Program-made: the position numbers and the translations under genes
Assembly (NCBI GenBank): GCA_902571865.1
Contig: CACGDO010000006.1
Span: 77,069-117,676 of the forward strand
DNA from: an uncultured Alphaproteobacteria bacterium
GTDB taxonomy: Bacteria; Pseudomonadota; Alphaproteobacteria; HIMB59; GCA-002718135
DNA: 40,608 bases
Direction of reading: 5' to 3'
In this document: piece after piece, positions 30,405-38,774 of the stretch
How positions within the stretch are numbered: the first letter of the stretch is position 1
Layout: every line of letters starts with the position of its first letter
The notes under the pieces: generated by a model
Database searches by the model: none
What the model saw: only the letters and a program-made list of their open reading frames with translations
Told to the model about the DNA's origin: nothing

Positions 30405-31084
30405 AATATATCTTTATAATTTGTTTATCTCTTTTTTCTTTTAGCGTTTTTAGTCAGCCATTTCCAATACCAGACGATAAAGAAGTAAGCTTTGATGTTA
30501 TTAGAAAGAAGAAAAATATAGGGAGTTTAATATCTAAATTTATAGAAAATGAAGATAGTGTCGTTATACATTCAGTTTTAAAGATAAATGTTAAAGTTTT
30601 ATTTATTCCAGCATATAAATTTTTTCAAGAAACAAAAGAAACTTGGACAAATGGTGAATTTATATCAATAGATGGATTTACAGACTTTGAAGATGATCGA
30701 GAGTATAAAATAATTGGCAATGATGAAGATAATTTTTTTATTGCTAGCGGTATGGATGGTCAACTAAAATTAGATAAAAATATAATACCATTAAATTATT
30801 GGAATCTTGAAATGTTAAATGAAAAAGAAGTATTTGATACTCAAAAAGGTATTGTAAGAACTATAGAAGTAAATCAACTTGAAGATGAAAAAATTAAAAT
30901 CAATGACATTGAAATATTAGCTAATAAGTATGTTTTCAATGCATCAAAAAATCCAAAAGATAAAGGGCCATTTCCTGAGTATACACTTTGGTATTTTGAA
31001 AAAGAGCTCATGAAAATGGAATTCAAAAACCCAAATGATAAGAAAAATATTATAACAATAATTCGTAATGATTGGAGTCTATAG
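30401..31084 (+). CDS. Exported DUF6134-like protein
   Basis: The 227-residue protein begins with a signal peptide (KYIFIICLSLFSFSVFS, cleavage near residue 18) if the GTG at 30401-30403 is the start. This GTG overlaps the preceding SDR stop as GTGA and places the signal peptide at the N-terminus, so I prefer it to an upstream TTG inside the SDR gene. The body reads like the DUF6134/DUF3108-type beta-rich periplasmic family: VSFDVIRKKKNIGS, KVLFIPAYKFFQETKETW, FISIDGFTDFEDDREY, IIPLNYWNLEML, FDTQKG, PFPEYTLWYFEKELMKMEF. Function is unknown. It is between two SDR genes in one coupled run after ctaA. Confidence 0.8.
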   Translation: MKYIFIICLSLFSFSVFSQPFPIPDDKEVSFDVIRKKKNIGSLISKFIENEDSVVIHSVLKINVKVLFIPAYKFFQETKETWTNGEFISIDGFTDFEDDREYKIIGNDEDNFFIASGMDGQLKLDKNIIPLNYWNLEMLNEKEVFDTQKGIVRTIEVNQLEDEKIKINDIEILANKYVFNASKNPKDKGPFPEYTLWYFEKELMKMEFKNPNDKKNIITIIRNDWSL

Positions 31085-31843
31085 TTGAAAACCATTTGGA
31101 TAACTGGTGGATCTTCAGGTATTGGTTTTGCTACAGCAAAAGAGTTTATAAATAATAATTGGCAAGTTGTAATTTCTTCAAGTAATAAAATAAAACTTGA
31201 AACTGCAAAAAAAAAATTAGAACTAAATAATAATAAAAATTTAGTTCATGCTATTGTATGTGATATTTCTTTAAAAAATAATGTTGATGAAACGATTAAT
31301 TCTATAGAAAACAATATTGGTAAAATTGATATAGCATTATTAAATGCATCAGCTTATAGTCCAAACAAAAATCAAATATTTGATATTTCAAACTACGAAT
31401 TGCTAGTAGATGTAAATATCAAAGGCACTTTGTATTGTGTTAACAAATTAAAAGATGTTATGAAAAATAGAAATAATACGATTGCTATTATTTCTTCACC
31501 ATTGGGATATAGAGGTTGGCCAACAGCAGGGGCGTATGGTATTTCTAAGGCAGCTCAATTAAGCTTGAGTGAAAGCTTGTACTTTGATTTCAAAAAGTTA
31601 AACATTAATGTTAGAGTCATATGTCCAGGTTTTATTGATACCGAAGCAACCAAAAAAAATAGCTTCAAAATGCCTTTTTTAAAAAGTGCTAAATATGCAG
31701 GAAAAAAAATATTTGATAGATTAACTAAAGGTAAAGAATTTGAAATAATTTTCCCCTATTTGATTGTATATTTTTTTAAATTTACAAGGATATTACCTTA
31801 CAAAATATATTTTTATATATGGAAAAAATTAGGGAATTTTTAG
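31085..31843 (+). CDS. SDR family oxidoreductase
   Basis: The 252-residue protein is a classical SDR with an intact active site: TGGSSGIG (7-14), LLNASAY in place of NNAG, S138, Y151 and K155 (YGISK), and VRVICPGFIDTE. The C-terminal tail (RILPYKIYFYIWKKLG) is hydrophobic and basic and may touch the membrane. The start is TTG directly after the TAG of the DUF6134-like gene (TAGTTG); no ATG exists before the cofactor motif. Substrate unknown. The stop overlaps the convergent pfkA stop by 4 bp. Confidence 0.88.
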   Translation: MKTIWITGGSSGIGFATAKEFINNNWQVVISSSNKIKLETAKKKLELNNNKNLVHAIVCDISLKNNVDETINSIENNIGKIDIALLNASAYSPNKNQIFDISNYELLVDVNIKGTLYCVNKLKDVMKNRNNTIAIISSPLGYRGWPTAGAYGISKAAQLSLSESLYFDFKKLNINVRVICPGFIDTEATKKNSFKMPFLKSAKYAGKKIFDRLTKGKEFEIIFPYLIVYFFKFTRILPYKIYFYIWKKLGNF

Positions 31844-32925
31844 CTTGTTTCACCAATATAAATTCCGAGACCTTGAGCTACTTTAATCAAAGGATCATTT
31901 TTTTGAACAGTTTTTGAATATCCAGCAACTTGACTAAGCATCAAATCTTGTACTCCTCTGTCTTTCCATACAACTACTCTATTAAATTTTTTCTTTGCAA
32001 TTAAATCAACAGCATAAACACCAAATGCACTTGCAATCAAACGATCTCTATGAGTTGGTTGAGCACCTCTTTGAACATGTCCTAGAACTGTAACTCTTGT
32101 TTCAGAGTCTGTTATTTTATAGATTTCATCACCAAGATAATTTCCAATCCCGCCAAGGCGCACCTCTCCATCAACATATTTTACTGTAGCTTTTTTACCA
32201 TTTTCTTTTTTTACAGCTTCTGCAACAACAATTAATGCATGATTTCTTCCTTTAGATCTAAGTTTGTCAATATGGTCAGCAATAGATTTTATAGAATATT
32301 GAATCTCCGGAATCAAAATAACATCTGCTCCTCCAGCTATTCCAGCATTCAAAGCAATGTGACCTGCATCTCTGCCCATAACTTCTAAAATCATTACTCT
32401 TCTGTGACTAGCAGCTGTTGGTTGAAGCATATCTAATGCATTTGTTGCAACATCAACTGCAGTATCATATCCTATAGAAAGCTCATTATGCTTTACATCA
32501 TTGTCTATAGTCTTTGGAATACCAACAAAATTTATATTACCTTTTTTTGTAATGCTTTGGAGAATTTTTAAACTTCCATCTCCACCAATACCTATTAGTG
32601 CATCTATTCCTAGTTTTTTAAAACCTTCTATAACTAAATCAGATGAGTCTATTTTTTTTCCATTCCTTATAATTTTTTTAAAAGGATTCCCTTTGTTATT
32701 TGATCCCAAAAAAGTTCCACCCATTCTCATTAAGCTACCCTCAAAATTTTGCGGATTTAATTTGATAACATCCAGTGGTTCTTTCAACAATCCTAATGTT
32801 CCATCCTTTATTCCATAAACTTCCCAATTGTACTTATTATGTGCTCGTAATGTAACAGCTCTAATTACTGCATTTAAACCTGCGCAATCTCCACCACTTG
32901 TTAAAATTGCTATTTTTTTTACCAC
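31840..32925 (-). CDS. pfkA: 6-phosphofructokinase, PfkA superfamily (mixed-signature)
   Basis: PFK phosphorylates fructose 6-phosphate, the committed step of EMP glycolysis. The 361-residue protein has LTSGGDCAGLNAVIRA (8-23), GGDGS at 114-118, PKTIDND at 137-143, IGYDTAVDVA, VMGRDAGHIALNAG and VTVLGHVQRGAQPTHRDR. GGDG (Gly at the position of E. coli Gly104) is the ATP-type residue; Lys before TIDND is found in PPi-dependent and group III enzymes, while E. coli has PGTIDND. So the phosphoryl donor cannot be fixed from sequence. The start is GTG at 32923-32925. Typical SAR11 genomes lack this enzyme, so its presence is a clue to lineage and carbon use. Confidence 0.92.
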   Translation of the reverse strand: MVKKIAILTSGGDCAGLNAVIRAVTLRAHNKYNWEVYGIKDGTLGLLKEPLDVIKLNPQNFEGSLMRMGGTFLGSNNKGNPFKKIIRNGKKIDSSDLVIEGFKKLGIDALIGIGGDGSLKILQSITKKGNINFVGIPKTIDNDVKHNELSIGYDTAVDVATNALDMLQPTAASHRRVMILEVMGRDAGHIALNAGIAGGADVILIPEIQYSIKSIADHIDKLRSKGRNHALIVVAEAVKKENGKKATVKYVDGEVRLGGIGNYLGDEIYKITDSETRVTVLGHVQRGAQPTHRDRLIASAFGVYAVDLIAKKKFNRVVVWKDRGVQDLMLSQVAGYSKTVQKNDPLIKVAQGLGIYIGETS

Positions 32926-32934
32926 AGGCCGTTT

Positions 32935-32951
32935 ATATACTATTATTATAT
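32935..32951. promoter_or_regulatory. Near-palindromic -10-like element between pfkA and the DUF465 gene
   Basis: The 44-bp divergent gap contains ATATACTATTATTATAT, a 17-bp inverted repeat with one mismatched pair. It offers TATACT on the plus strand (32936-32941) and TATAAT on the minus strand (32945-32950). Leaders would be about 20 nt for each gene. No -35 match is seen on either side. Confidence 0.35.
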
Positions 32952-32969
32952 TTTTACTTATTTATTTTC

Positions 32970-33170
32970 ATGGATGACATAAATAAACTTATAGAAATTT
33001 TAAAAAATTTTGAACAAGAACATAGAGATCTTGATGAAATACTTATTAGGCTTCAAGAAAAAAATACAGTAGATTTTTTACAAATTCAAAGGTTAAAAAA
33101 AAGAAAGTTAATCCTAAAAGATAAAATATTAGAAATTCAGAATAAATTAGAGCCAGATAGTATAGCTTAA
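32970..33170 (+). CDS. DUF465 (YdcH-like) small coiled-coil protein
   Basis: The 66-residue protein reads as two charged helices: NKLIEILKNFEQEHRDLDEI, then FLQIQRLKKRKLILKDKILEIQNKL. This is the DUF465/YdcH pattern (HRxLDxxI ... LKKxKLxLKDxI). Proteins of this family are common in alphaproteobacteria; their function is not established. The start is ATG at 32970. The stop overlaps the COQ9 gene stop by 4 bp. It has pfkA divergent on one side. Confidence 0.85.
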   Translation: MDDINKLIEILKNFEQEHRDLDEILIRLQEKNTVDFLQIQRLKKRKLILKDKILEIQNKLEPDSIA

Positions 33171-33784
33171 GCTAAAAAACTTTTTAAAAATTTAGGAGCA
33201 TTATCCTTAATAAAAGATATTCTTTCCTTAATTTTTGGAATTTTTGATATTATCTTAAGATTTTTATCAATATTTTCTTCAACATGCTTCATTTCTTTTG
33301 AAAAAAAAACGAATAAGGCATTAGTATATACTCCTGATAAAATAAGTCTTTTTGTATAAAAATTGAAATCTGTTGAATTATCTCCAGCTAAATACCACAT
33401 TGTATTTACTGAATGATATAAACTCTTTTTTGAAATTTTGTTATTTGTGGGTAGCAAAAGATGGTTAAAGGTTTTTTTATAAAATTCTTTATCTTCATTT
33501 AATATATCAAATCGTAATAATAATATTTTTTTTATTCTTTTGTTAATTGGAAAATTAATTAAATTAATTTTTTTTAATTTATATTCAAGTTTTTCATTAA
33601 TATTTTGTAGAGCATATTCTAATAAATCTTTATATCCATCTGGGAAAAAATAGAATAAATCATTTTTTCCTATATTTTGTTTTTGTAATTTTAAAAATAT
33701 TTCCGAAGACCAGCCTTCGATTGAAACAACTTTTTTTGCCTTTATGAGAATATCTTCTTTTTTTTTATTTTCTGTTTTGTTCAT
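33167..33784 (-). CDS. COQ9 family protein (RpsU-divergently transcribed protein)
   Basis: COQ9 proteins have a TetR-like fold, bind lipid and help COQ7 hydroxylate the ubiquinone ring. The 205-residue protein has the TetR-like N-terminus (EDILIKAKKVVSIEGWSSEI), a lipid-binding middle (PDGYKDLLEYALQNINEKL) and the family signature NTMWYLAGDNSTDFNFYTKRLILSGVYTNALFVF near 127-160. The older family name refers to its position opposite rpsU, which is the arrangement here with def in between. Its ATG lies 20 bp inside the end of def, so the two are cotranscribed. With ubiG, it points to aerobic ubiquinone synthesis. Confidence 0.9.
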   Translation of the reverse strand: MNKTENKKKEDILIKAKKVVSIEGWSSEIFLKLQKQNIGKNDLFYFFPDGYKDLLEYALQNINEKLEYKLKKINLINFPINKRIKKILLLRFDILNEDKEFYKKTFNHLLLPTNNKISKKSLYHSVNTMWYLAGDNSTDFNFYTKRLILSGVYTNALFVFFSKEMKHVEENIDKNLKIISKIPKIKERISFIKDNAPKFLKSFLA

Positions 33785-34295
33785 TTTTCCAATAAGTTGT
33801 TATTTCTTTTTCAAAGCCAAAAGCATTTTTATGTGCTAAGCGCGATGTATACAAAATGCCGTTTAAATGATCTACCTCATGTTGTACTACCCTTGCATGT
33901 AAGCCTTCAACTTCATTTTCAATCTCTTTACCATCAAGATCAAATCCAGAATATTTAATTTTTTTAAATCTTCTAACCAAGCCTTGCATGCCAGGAATAG
34001 ATAAACAGCCTTCCCAATCATCTTCAGTTTCTTTCCCTATAGATGTAAAACTCGGATTTAATAATGGTGTTATCTCAATTTTATCTTTCACTTCAATATC
34101 AGGATTACGAAATACTATTATTTGCTTTGAAATATGTACCTGGGGTGCTGCTAAACCTATACCGTTATAGTCAAGCATTGTTTCGGACATATCATAAACT
34201 ATTTTTTTTAGAGAATCTGAAGAGAATTCTTTTATTTCAGAACATTCTTTTAGCAAAATGGGATGACCGATTTTTGATATTTTTAGAATAGACAC
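33765..34295 (-). CDS. def: Peptide deformylase
   Basis: Def removes the formyl group from nascent proteins. The 176-residue metalloenzyme has all three motifs: GIGLAAPQ (45-52), EGCLS (95-99, metal ligand C97) and HEVDH (139-143). The start is GTG at 34293-34295; the nearby ATG at 34295-34297 is out of frame and stops at once. It is the first gene of a def-COQ9 pair and divergent from rpsU across 95 bp. fmt, the usual companion of def, is not here. Confidence 0.95.
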   Translation of the reverse strand: MSILKISKIGHPILLKECSEIKEFSSDSLKKIVYDMSETMLDYNGIGLAAPQVHISKQIIVFRNPDIEVKDKIEITPLLNPSFTSIGKETEDDWEGCLSIPGMQGLVRRFKKIKYSGFDLDGKEIENEVEGLHARVVQHEVDHLNGILYTSRLAHKNAFGFEKEITTYWKNEQNRK

Positions 34296-34355
34296 ATAAT
34301 AAATATAAGTATTTTTTCTAATATACCAATAGATTAATTCAATATATCCGTTTGC

Positions 34356-34366
34356 ATATAATATGA
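34356..34366. promoter_or_regulatory. Symmetric -10-like element between def and rpsU
   Basis: CATATAATATG is a perfect palindrome around a central A. It gives TATAAT on the plus strand (34357-34362) for rpsU and TATTAT on the minus strand (34358-34363) for def. The rpsU leader would be about 22 nt and shows no Shine-Dalgarno sequence. No -35 match is visible. Confidence 0.4.
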
Positions 34367-34390
34367 GTTTATGTTACTAGCCCAATCACA

Positions 34391-34588
34391 ATGACACTTT
34401 TTGTAAACGTAAAAGATAATAACGTAGAACAAGCAATTAGAACGCTTAAAAAGAAAATGCAGCGCGAGGGTTTGTATAAAGAAATGAAACTACGTAAACA
34501 TTACGAAAAACCTTGTTTGAAACGTGCAAGAGAAAAAGAAGAAAATATTAGAAGGGCTAGAAAATCTGCAAAAAGAAATAATGATTAG
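34391..34588 (+). CDS. rpsU: 30S ribosomal protein S21
   Basis: The 65-residue basic protein matches S21: [41 protein letters not shown], then a lysine/arginine-rich tail. S21 helps base-pairing of mRNA with the 16S 3' end at initiation. It is a single plus-strand gene, divergent from def-COQ9 as in many alphaproteobacteria, and its stop overlaps the pntB stop by 4 bp. Confidence 0.96.
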   Translation: MTLFVNVKDNNVEQAIRTLKKKMQREGLYKEMKLRKHYEKPCLKRAREKEENIRRARKSAKRNND

Positions 34589-35979
34589 GCAGAAAGACTT
34601 TTTACAATATCCTCACACATTTTTTTAGCATCTCCAAATAGCATAGTAGTATTATCTCTATAAAATAATTCGTTATCAACACCAGAATAACCAGTTGCCA
34701 TTGAACGTTTTACAAATAGAACACTCTGAGATTTTTCTACATCTAAAATAGGCATACCAAAAATAGGAGATGACTCATCTGTTTTTGCAGCTGGATTTGT
34801 TACATCATTTGCTCCAATAACAAAAGAAACCTCTGTCATAGGAAAATCATGATTAATTTCATCTAGCTCCAAGACTTCTTCATAAGGAACATTAGCTTCA
34901 GCTAGTAAAACATTCATATGACCTGGCATTCTACCAGCAACTGGATGTATTGCATATCTTACCTCTATTCCTTCTTTTTTTAATATGTCACCCATTTCTC
35001 TTAAAGCATGTTGAGCTTGTGCTACAGCCATTCCATATCCTGGTACAATAATTACAGAGTCTGCATTTTTCATTATATATGCAGCATCCTCTGCATTACC
35101 TTGTTTAACAATTTTGTCTGAGTTATCCTTAGTAGCACTAGTGTCTTGCTCACCACCAAAACCTCCTAGAACAACATTAATAATAGATCTATTCATCCCT
35201 TTACTCATTATATAACTTAATATTGCACCAGATGCTCCAACAAGTGCACCAGTTATAATTAAGAGATTATTACTTAGTGTAAACCCTATGCCACAAGCTG
35301 CCCATCCAGAATAAGAGTTTAACATAGAAACGACAACTGGCATGTCAGCTCCACCAATAGGAATTACTACAAGAAATCCTAGTAATATTGAAACAATGAC
35401 TATTGTCCAAAAAATTGTCGGAGATTGATTAATTACAAATAAAACAATTAAGAAAATAATTAGTAAGAAAATTAGTGCATTAATAAGATGCTGAAACTTA
35501 AATACAATAGGCTTTCCAGAAATGGTTCCTTGTAATTTTCCAAAAGCTAAAACCGAACCAGAAAAAGTAATAGCACCGATAAATGTTCCAATACTCATTT
35601 CAACTAAACTAGCAGTTTTAATTGATCCAACTTTTCCAATACTAAAAGCTACAGGATCATAGAAAGCAGCAGCAGCAACAAATACAGCAGCTAAACCTAC
35701 TAAGCTATGAAAAGCTGCTACTAATTGAGGTAATGCTGTCATTTCAATTCTAAGAGCAATAAATGAACCGATTGCACCACCAATAAGTATCGCGGCTCCA
35801 ATTTCGTAATAGCTAAGAACAGATTTAAACATTAGTGTTGTGAACACCGCTATAATCATTCCAATGATACCAAAAATGTTACCCATTCTTGAAGATTCAG
35901 GATGAGATAAACCTCTTAAAGCAAAGATAAATAATAACGCAGATATTAAATATAATATCGCAACCATGTTAGAAGACAT
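34585..35979 (-). CDS. pntB: NAD(P) transhydrogenase subunit beta
   Basis: PntB carries the remaining membrane helices (domain II) and the NADP(H)-binding domain III of the proton-pumping transhydrogenase that makes NADPH from NADH. The 464-residue protein has about nine hydrophobic segments in residues 1-265, then domain III with [55 protein letters not shown] and [17 protein letters not shown]. Its ATG overlaps the pntAB stop by one base. Last gene of the pepF-ABC1-pnt run. Confidence 0.97.
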   Translation of the reverse strand: MSSNMVAILYLISALLFIFALRGLSHPESSRMGNIFGIIGMIIAVFTTLMFKSVLSYYEIGAAILIGGAIGSFIALRIEMTALPQLVAAFHSLVGLAAVFVAAAAFYDPVAFSIGKVGSIKTASLVEMSIGTFIGAITFSGSVLAFGKLQGTISGKPIVFKFQHLINALIFLLIIFLIVLFVINQSPTIFWTIVIVSILLGFLVVIPIGGADMPVVVSMLNSYSGWAACGIGFTLSNNLLIITGALVGASGAILSYIMSKGMNRSIINVVLGGFGGEQDTSATKDNSDKIVKQGNAEDAAYIMKNADSVIIVPGYGMAVAQAQHALREMGDILKKEGIEVRYAIHPVAGRMPGHMNVLLAEANVPYEEVLELDEINHDFPMTEVSFVIGANDVTNPAAKTDESSPIFGMPILDVEKSQSVLFVKRSMATGYSGVDNELFYRDNTTMLFGDAKKMCEDIVKSLSA

Positions 35980-36296
35980 TATTCTTTTTCCTTTATTTTT
36001 TTAGTTTTTTTCTTAAACATCGAAAGCATTCGATATGTTACTAGGAAACCTCCAAAAATATTAACTGAAGCTAATACAACACCAATTAGTCCAAAAATTT
36101 TTGAAGTATCAAAACCTTGAGGACCGGCTGCCAATATTGCACCAACTATAATTACACTTGATATAGCATTTGTCACACCCATCAATGGACTATGTAAAGC
36201 AGGAGTAACTGACCAAACTACATAATAGCCAATAATACAAGCTAAGAAAAATACTGTTAATCCAATAACAAAAACTTCTGAAGAATGTGCTTCCAT
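35979..36296 (-). CDS. pntAB: NAD(P) transhydrogenase subunit alpha, membrane part
   Basis: The 105-residue protein is the separate C-terminal (domain IIa) part of the alpha subunit, as in Rhodospirillum-type three-gene transhydrogenases. It has three membrane helices, with the conserved YYVVWSVTPALHSPLMGVTNAISSVIIVGA block and GFLVTYRMLSMFKKK tail. It lies 1 bp after pntAA and shares one base with pntB. Confidence 0.95.
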   Translation of the reverse strand: MEAHSSEVFVIGLTVFFLACIIGYYVVWSVTPALHSPLMGVTNAISSVIIVGAILAAGPQGFDTSKIFGLIGVVLASVNIFGGFLVTYRMLSMFKKKTKKIKEKE

Positions 36297-36297
36297 A

Positions 36298-37419
36298 TTA
36301 CTTAAATTGCTCCAATCTTACATCCCCATCATGCGTTAGCAAAACAGAATTAATTATTTCATCATCAAAATCAAAATTTATTTTTTTATTTTCTTTATCT
36401 ATTAATAAACTTAAGAAGTTAAAAATGTTTTTAGCATAAAGTGCTGAGGCATCTTTTGCTACTCTTCCAGGAACATTTCCATAACCAACGATTTTTACTC
36501 CATTATGCACTACTATTTCATTCATTTTACTTAAAGGGCAATTACCACCAGCTTCAACAGCCAAATCAATTACTACTGAACCTGGTATCATCGAAGAAAC
36601 CATTTCTTCTGTGATTAAAACTGGAGCTTTTTTTCCGGGAATAAGAGCTGTACAAATTACTATATCTTGTTTTGAAACTGTTTCTGCTATCAATTGAGCT
36701 TGTTTTTTCTTATAATCTTCACTCATTTCCTTTGCATAACCGCCTGCAGTTTCAGCATTTTGAGCTTCATCATCTTCAACCATAATGAATTTTCCACCAA
36801 GACTTTCGACTTGTTCCTTAGTTGCTGCCCTTACATCAGTAGCAGATACTACTGCCCCAAGTCTTTTTGCTGTTGCTATTGCTTGTAAACCTGCAACACC
36901 TACACCAAGTATCATAACTTTTGCTGGATTTACTCTTCCGGCTGCAGTCATCATCATTGGAAAAGCTTTTCCAAATTGCTCTGCTGCATCAATTACACTT
37001 CTATACCCCGCTAAATTAGCTTGTGATGATAAAACATCCATACTTTGGGCTCTACTTATTCTAGGAATTAATTCCATACAACAAGATGATATTTTGTTTT
37101 TGTTTAAATTAGAAAATTCTGATTTATTTTCATAAGGATTTAAAATTCCAATAAGTAATGAATTACTTTTTAAATTATTAAGATCATCAGTACTTGGCAT
37201 TCTAACACATAAACAAACATCAGCCTTCAAGCATTCAGATCTAGAAACAATTTTTGCTCCAGCTTCTTCATAATTTGAATTTTGATATCCTGAAGTTTGT
37301 CCCGCTCCATTTTCAATTATAACTTCAAAACCTAGTCTAGAAAAAAGCTTTACGGATTCAGGAGAGATAGAGACTCTTGTCTCATTGTTATCATTTTCTT
37401 TAATGGCAGATAAGAGCAT
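36298..37419 (-). CDS. pntAA: NAD(P) transhydrogenase subunit alpha, NAD-binding part
   Basis: This soluble subunit (domain I) binds NAD(H). The 373-residue protein resembles alanine dehydrogenase in fold: N-terminal SAIKENDNNETRVSISPESV, PRISRAQSMDVLSSQANLAGYRSV with the RQD-loop region, the Rossmann motif GVGVAGLQAIATAKRLGA near 171, TALIPGKKAPVLIT and VVIDLAVEAGGNCP. It starts 6 bp after the ABC1 kinase gene. The separate alpha pieces are the alphaproteobacterial form, not the fused E. coli PntA. Confidence 0.96.
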   Translation of the reverse strand: MLLSAIKENDNNETRVSISPESVKLFSRLGFEVIIENGAGQTSGYQNSNYEEAGAKIVSRSECLKADVCLCVRMPSTDDLNNLKSNSLLIGILNPYENKSEFSNLNKNKISSCCMELIPRISRAQSMDVLSSQANLAGYRSVIDAAEQFGKAFPMMMTAAGRVNPAKVMILGVGVAGLQAIATAKRLGAVVSATDVRAATKEQVESLGGKFIMVEDDEAQNAETAGGYAKEMSEDYKKKQAQLIAETVSKQDIVICTALIPGKKAPVLITEEMVSSMIPGSVVIDLAVEAGGNCPLSKMNEIVVHNGVKIVGYGNVPGRVAKDASALYAKNIFNFLSLLIDKENKKINFDFDDEIINSVLLTHDGDVRLEQFK

Positions 37420-37425
37420 GAGTTC

Positions 37426-38769
37426 TTATATTGATAGGTCAGCTAAATTTAAAGCTTTTTGTTGGTTTTTCATTAATTTTTTTGAGTTAAAATCTTCAAT
37501 GAGCTCATGGAATATTCTGTACCAATTAACTTCAGCTTTTAAATGCATAAATACTGAGCCTAGTCCTACTGCTGCTCTATCCATGAACACAAATTCTTTA
37601 GGAGGTTTAACACCACCTAGTTTTTTAAGTTCTTGATGAACTTCAGATGCAATTTGTGCTCCATATATACCACTATCACTTTCTTGTATTTTTTGAACTT
37701 TATCTTCCATTAAAGGTGAATATAAAAACCCTGCCCATTTATTTAATACTTTTAATTTGTCTTTGGTAATATCTGTAAATCCCCATTGCTCATACGCATG
37801 AACTGCCTTTGAATTGTCTTTTTCTTGAAGAGCAAAATATAAGTCAATTACACCTTGAATGAAATTACCATTAAAAATTCTCATACAACCAAAGTCATAT
37901 ATATTAATACTAAGGTCTTTTTTTTGTACAGAATAATTTCCTAAATGTGGATCTCCGTGAAGCACTCCGTATTCAAAGAATGGTTTGTACCACGCTTTAT
38001 ACATATTAGCCGCTAAAGTATTTCTTGTTTCTTTAGGAGATTTTTTAAAATTCAAAATAGGCTCGCCATCTAACCAGCTCATGGTTAGTAATCTTTTTGT
38101 AGATAATTTATCATAGGTTTTTGGAACATGAACAAAATTTATATTGGAAAATATATTTCTAAATACAGCCATTAATTTTTTTTCTCTTTCGTAATCTAGC
38201 TCCTCTTTAAGTCTGTCCGTAATTTCTTTATATACTTCATCAGTCTTAATTGCTTTATTATAAGACTGATAAATTGAAAAAATCATTTTTAATTGTGAAA
38301 GATCCGCACTAACTGCTGAAGCCATATCTGGGTATTGGAGTTTGCATGCGACTATATCATCATTTTGTATTTTAGCTTTATGAACTTGTCCAAGAGAAGC
38401 CGCTCTTGTTGCTTCTTTATCAAACTCGATAAAATTTTTTTGCCAATCTTGTTTTAATTCTGCAGCCATTCTTCTTTTAACAAACAACCATCCCATCGGT
38501 GGTGCATTAGACTGTAAATGCATAAGCTCTTGTGCATACTCATCAGGAAGTAAGTCAGGTATGGTTGCTGATAATTGTGCCACTTTCATCAAAGGCCCTT
38601 TAATACTTCCAAGAGCAGCTCTTATTTCTGAAGCATGTTTTTCTTTATCTAACTTAACACCTAAATATCTTTGACTTGCAAGTTTAGTGGCTAATTTTCC
38701 AACAACTCCGCCAACTTTAGCGTACCTGGTAAGTTGTTTAGTTAGGGATTTTGCTTCTTTATCTTTCAT
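37426..38769 (-). CDS. ABC1/UbiB family atypical kinase
   Basis: This 447-residue protein belongs to the ABC1/ADCK/UbiB kinases, which support ubiquinone synthesis. The N-terminal KxGQ motif is KVAQ (62-65 in GPLMKVAQLSATIPDLLP), the Ala-rich loop is TRAASLGQVHKA, the Lys is in DIVACKLQYP, and the catalytic loop and metal site are GVLHGDPHLGNYSV and IYDFGCMR. The Gly-to-Ala change in KxGQ may be typical for this subgroup. The ATG at 38767-38769 is used; a TTG just before it would add one residue. It starts 5 bp after pepF and ends 6 bp before pntAA. Exact target unknown. Confidence 0.88.
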   Translation of the reverse strand: MKDKEAKSLTKQLTRYAKVGGVVGKLATKLASQRYLGVKLDKEKHASEIRAALGSIKGPLMKVAQLSATIPDLLPDEYAQELMHLQSNAPPMGWLFVKRRMAAELKQDWQKNFIEFDKEATRAASLGQVHKAKIQNDDIVACKLQYPDMASAVSADLSQLKMIFSIYQSYNKAIKTDEVYKEITDRLKEELDYEREKKLMAVFRNIFSNINFVHVPKTYDKLSTKRLLTMSWLDGEPILNFKKSPKETRNTLAANMYKAWYKPFFEYGVLHGDPHLGNYSVQKKDLSINIYDFGCMRIFNGNFIQGVIDLYFALQEKDNSKAVHAYEQWGFTDITKDKLKVLNKWAGFLYSPLMEDKVQKIQESDSGIYGAQIASEVHQELKKLGGVKPPKEFVFMDRAAVGLGSVFMHLKAEVNWYRIFHELIEDFNSKKLMKNQQKALNLADLSI

Positions 38770-38774
38770 CAATT

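Noticed and set aside
36785-37135. 116-codon open frame on the plus strand inside pntAA
   Set aside because: Antisense shadow of a well-supported gene; no start context or recognisable domain.
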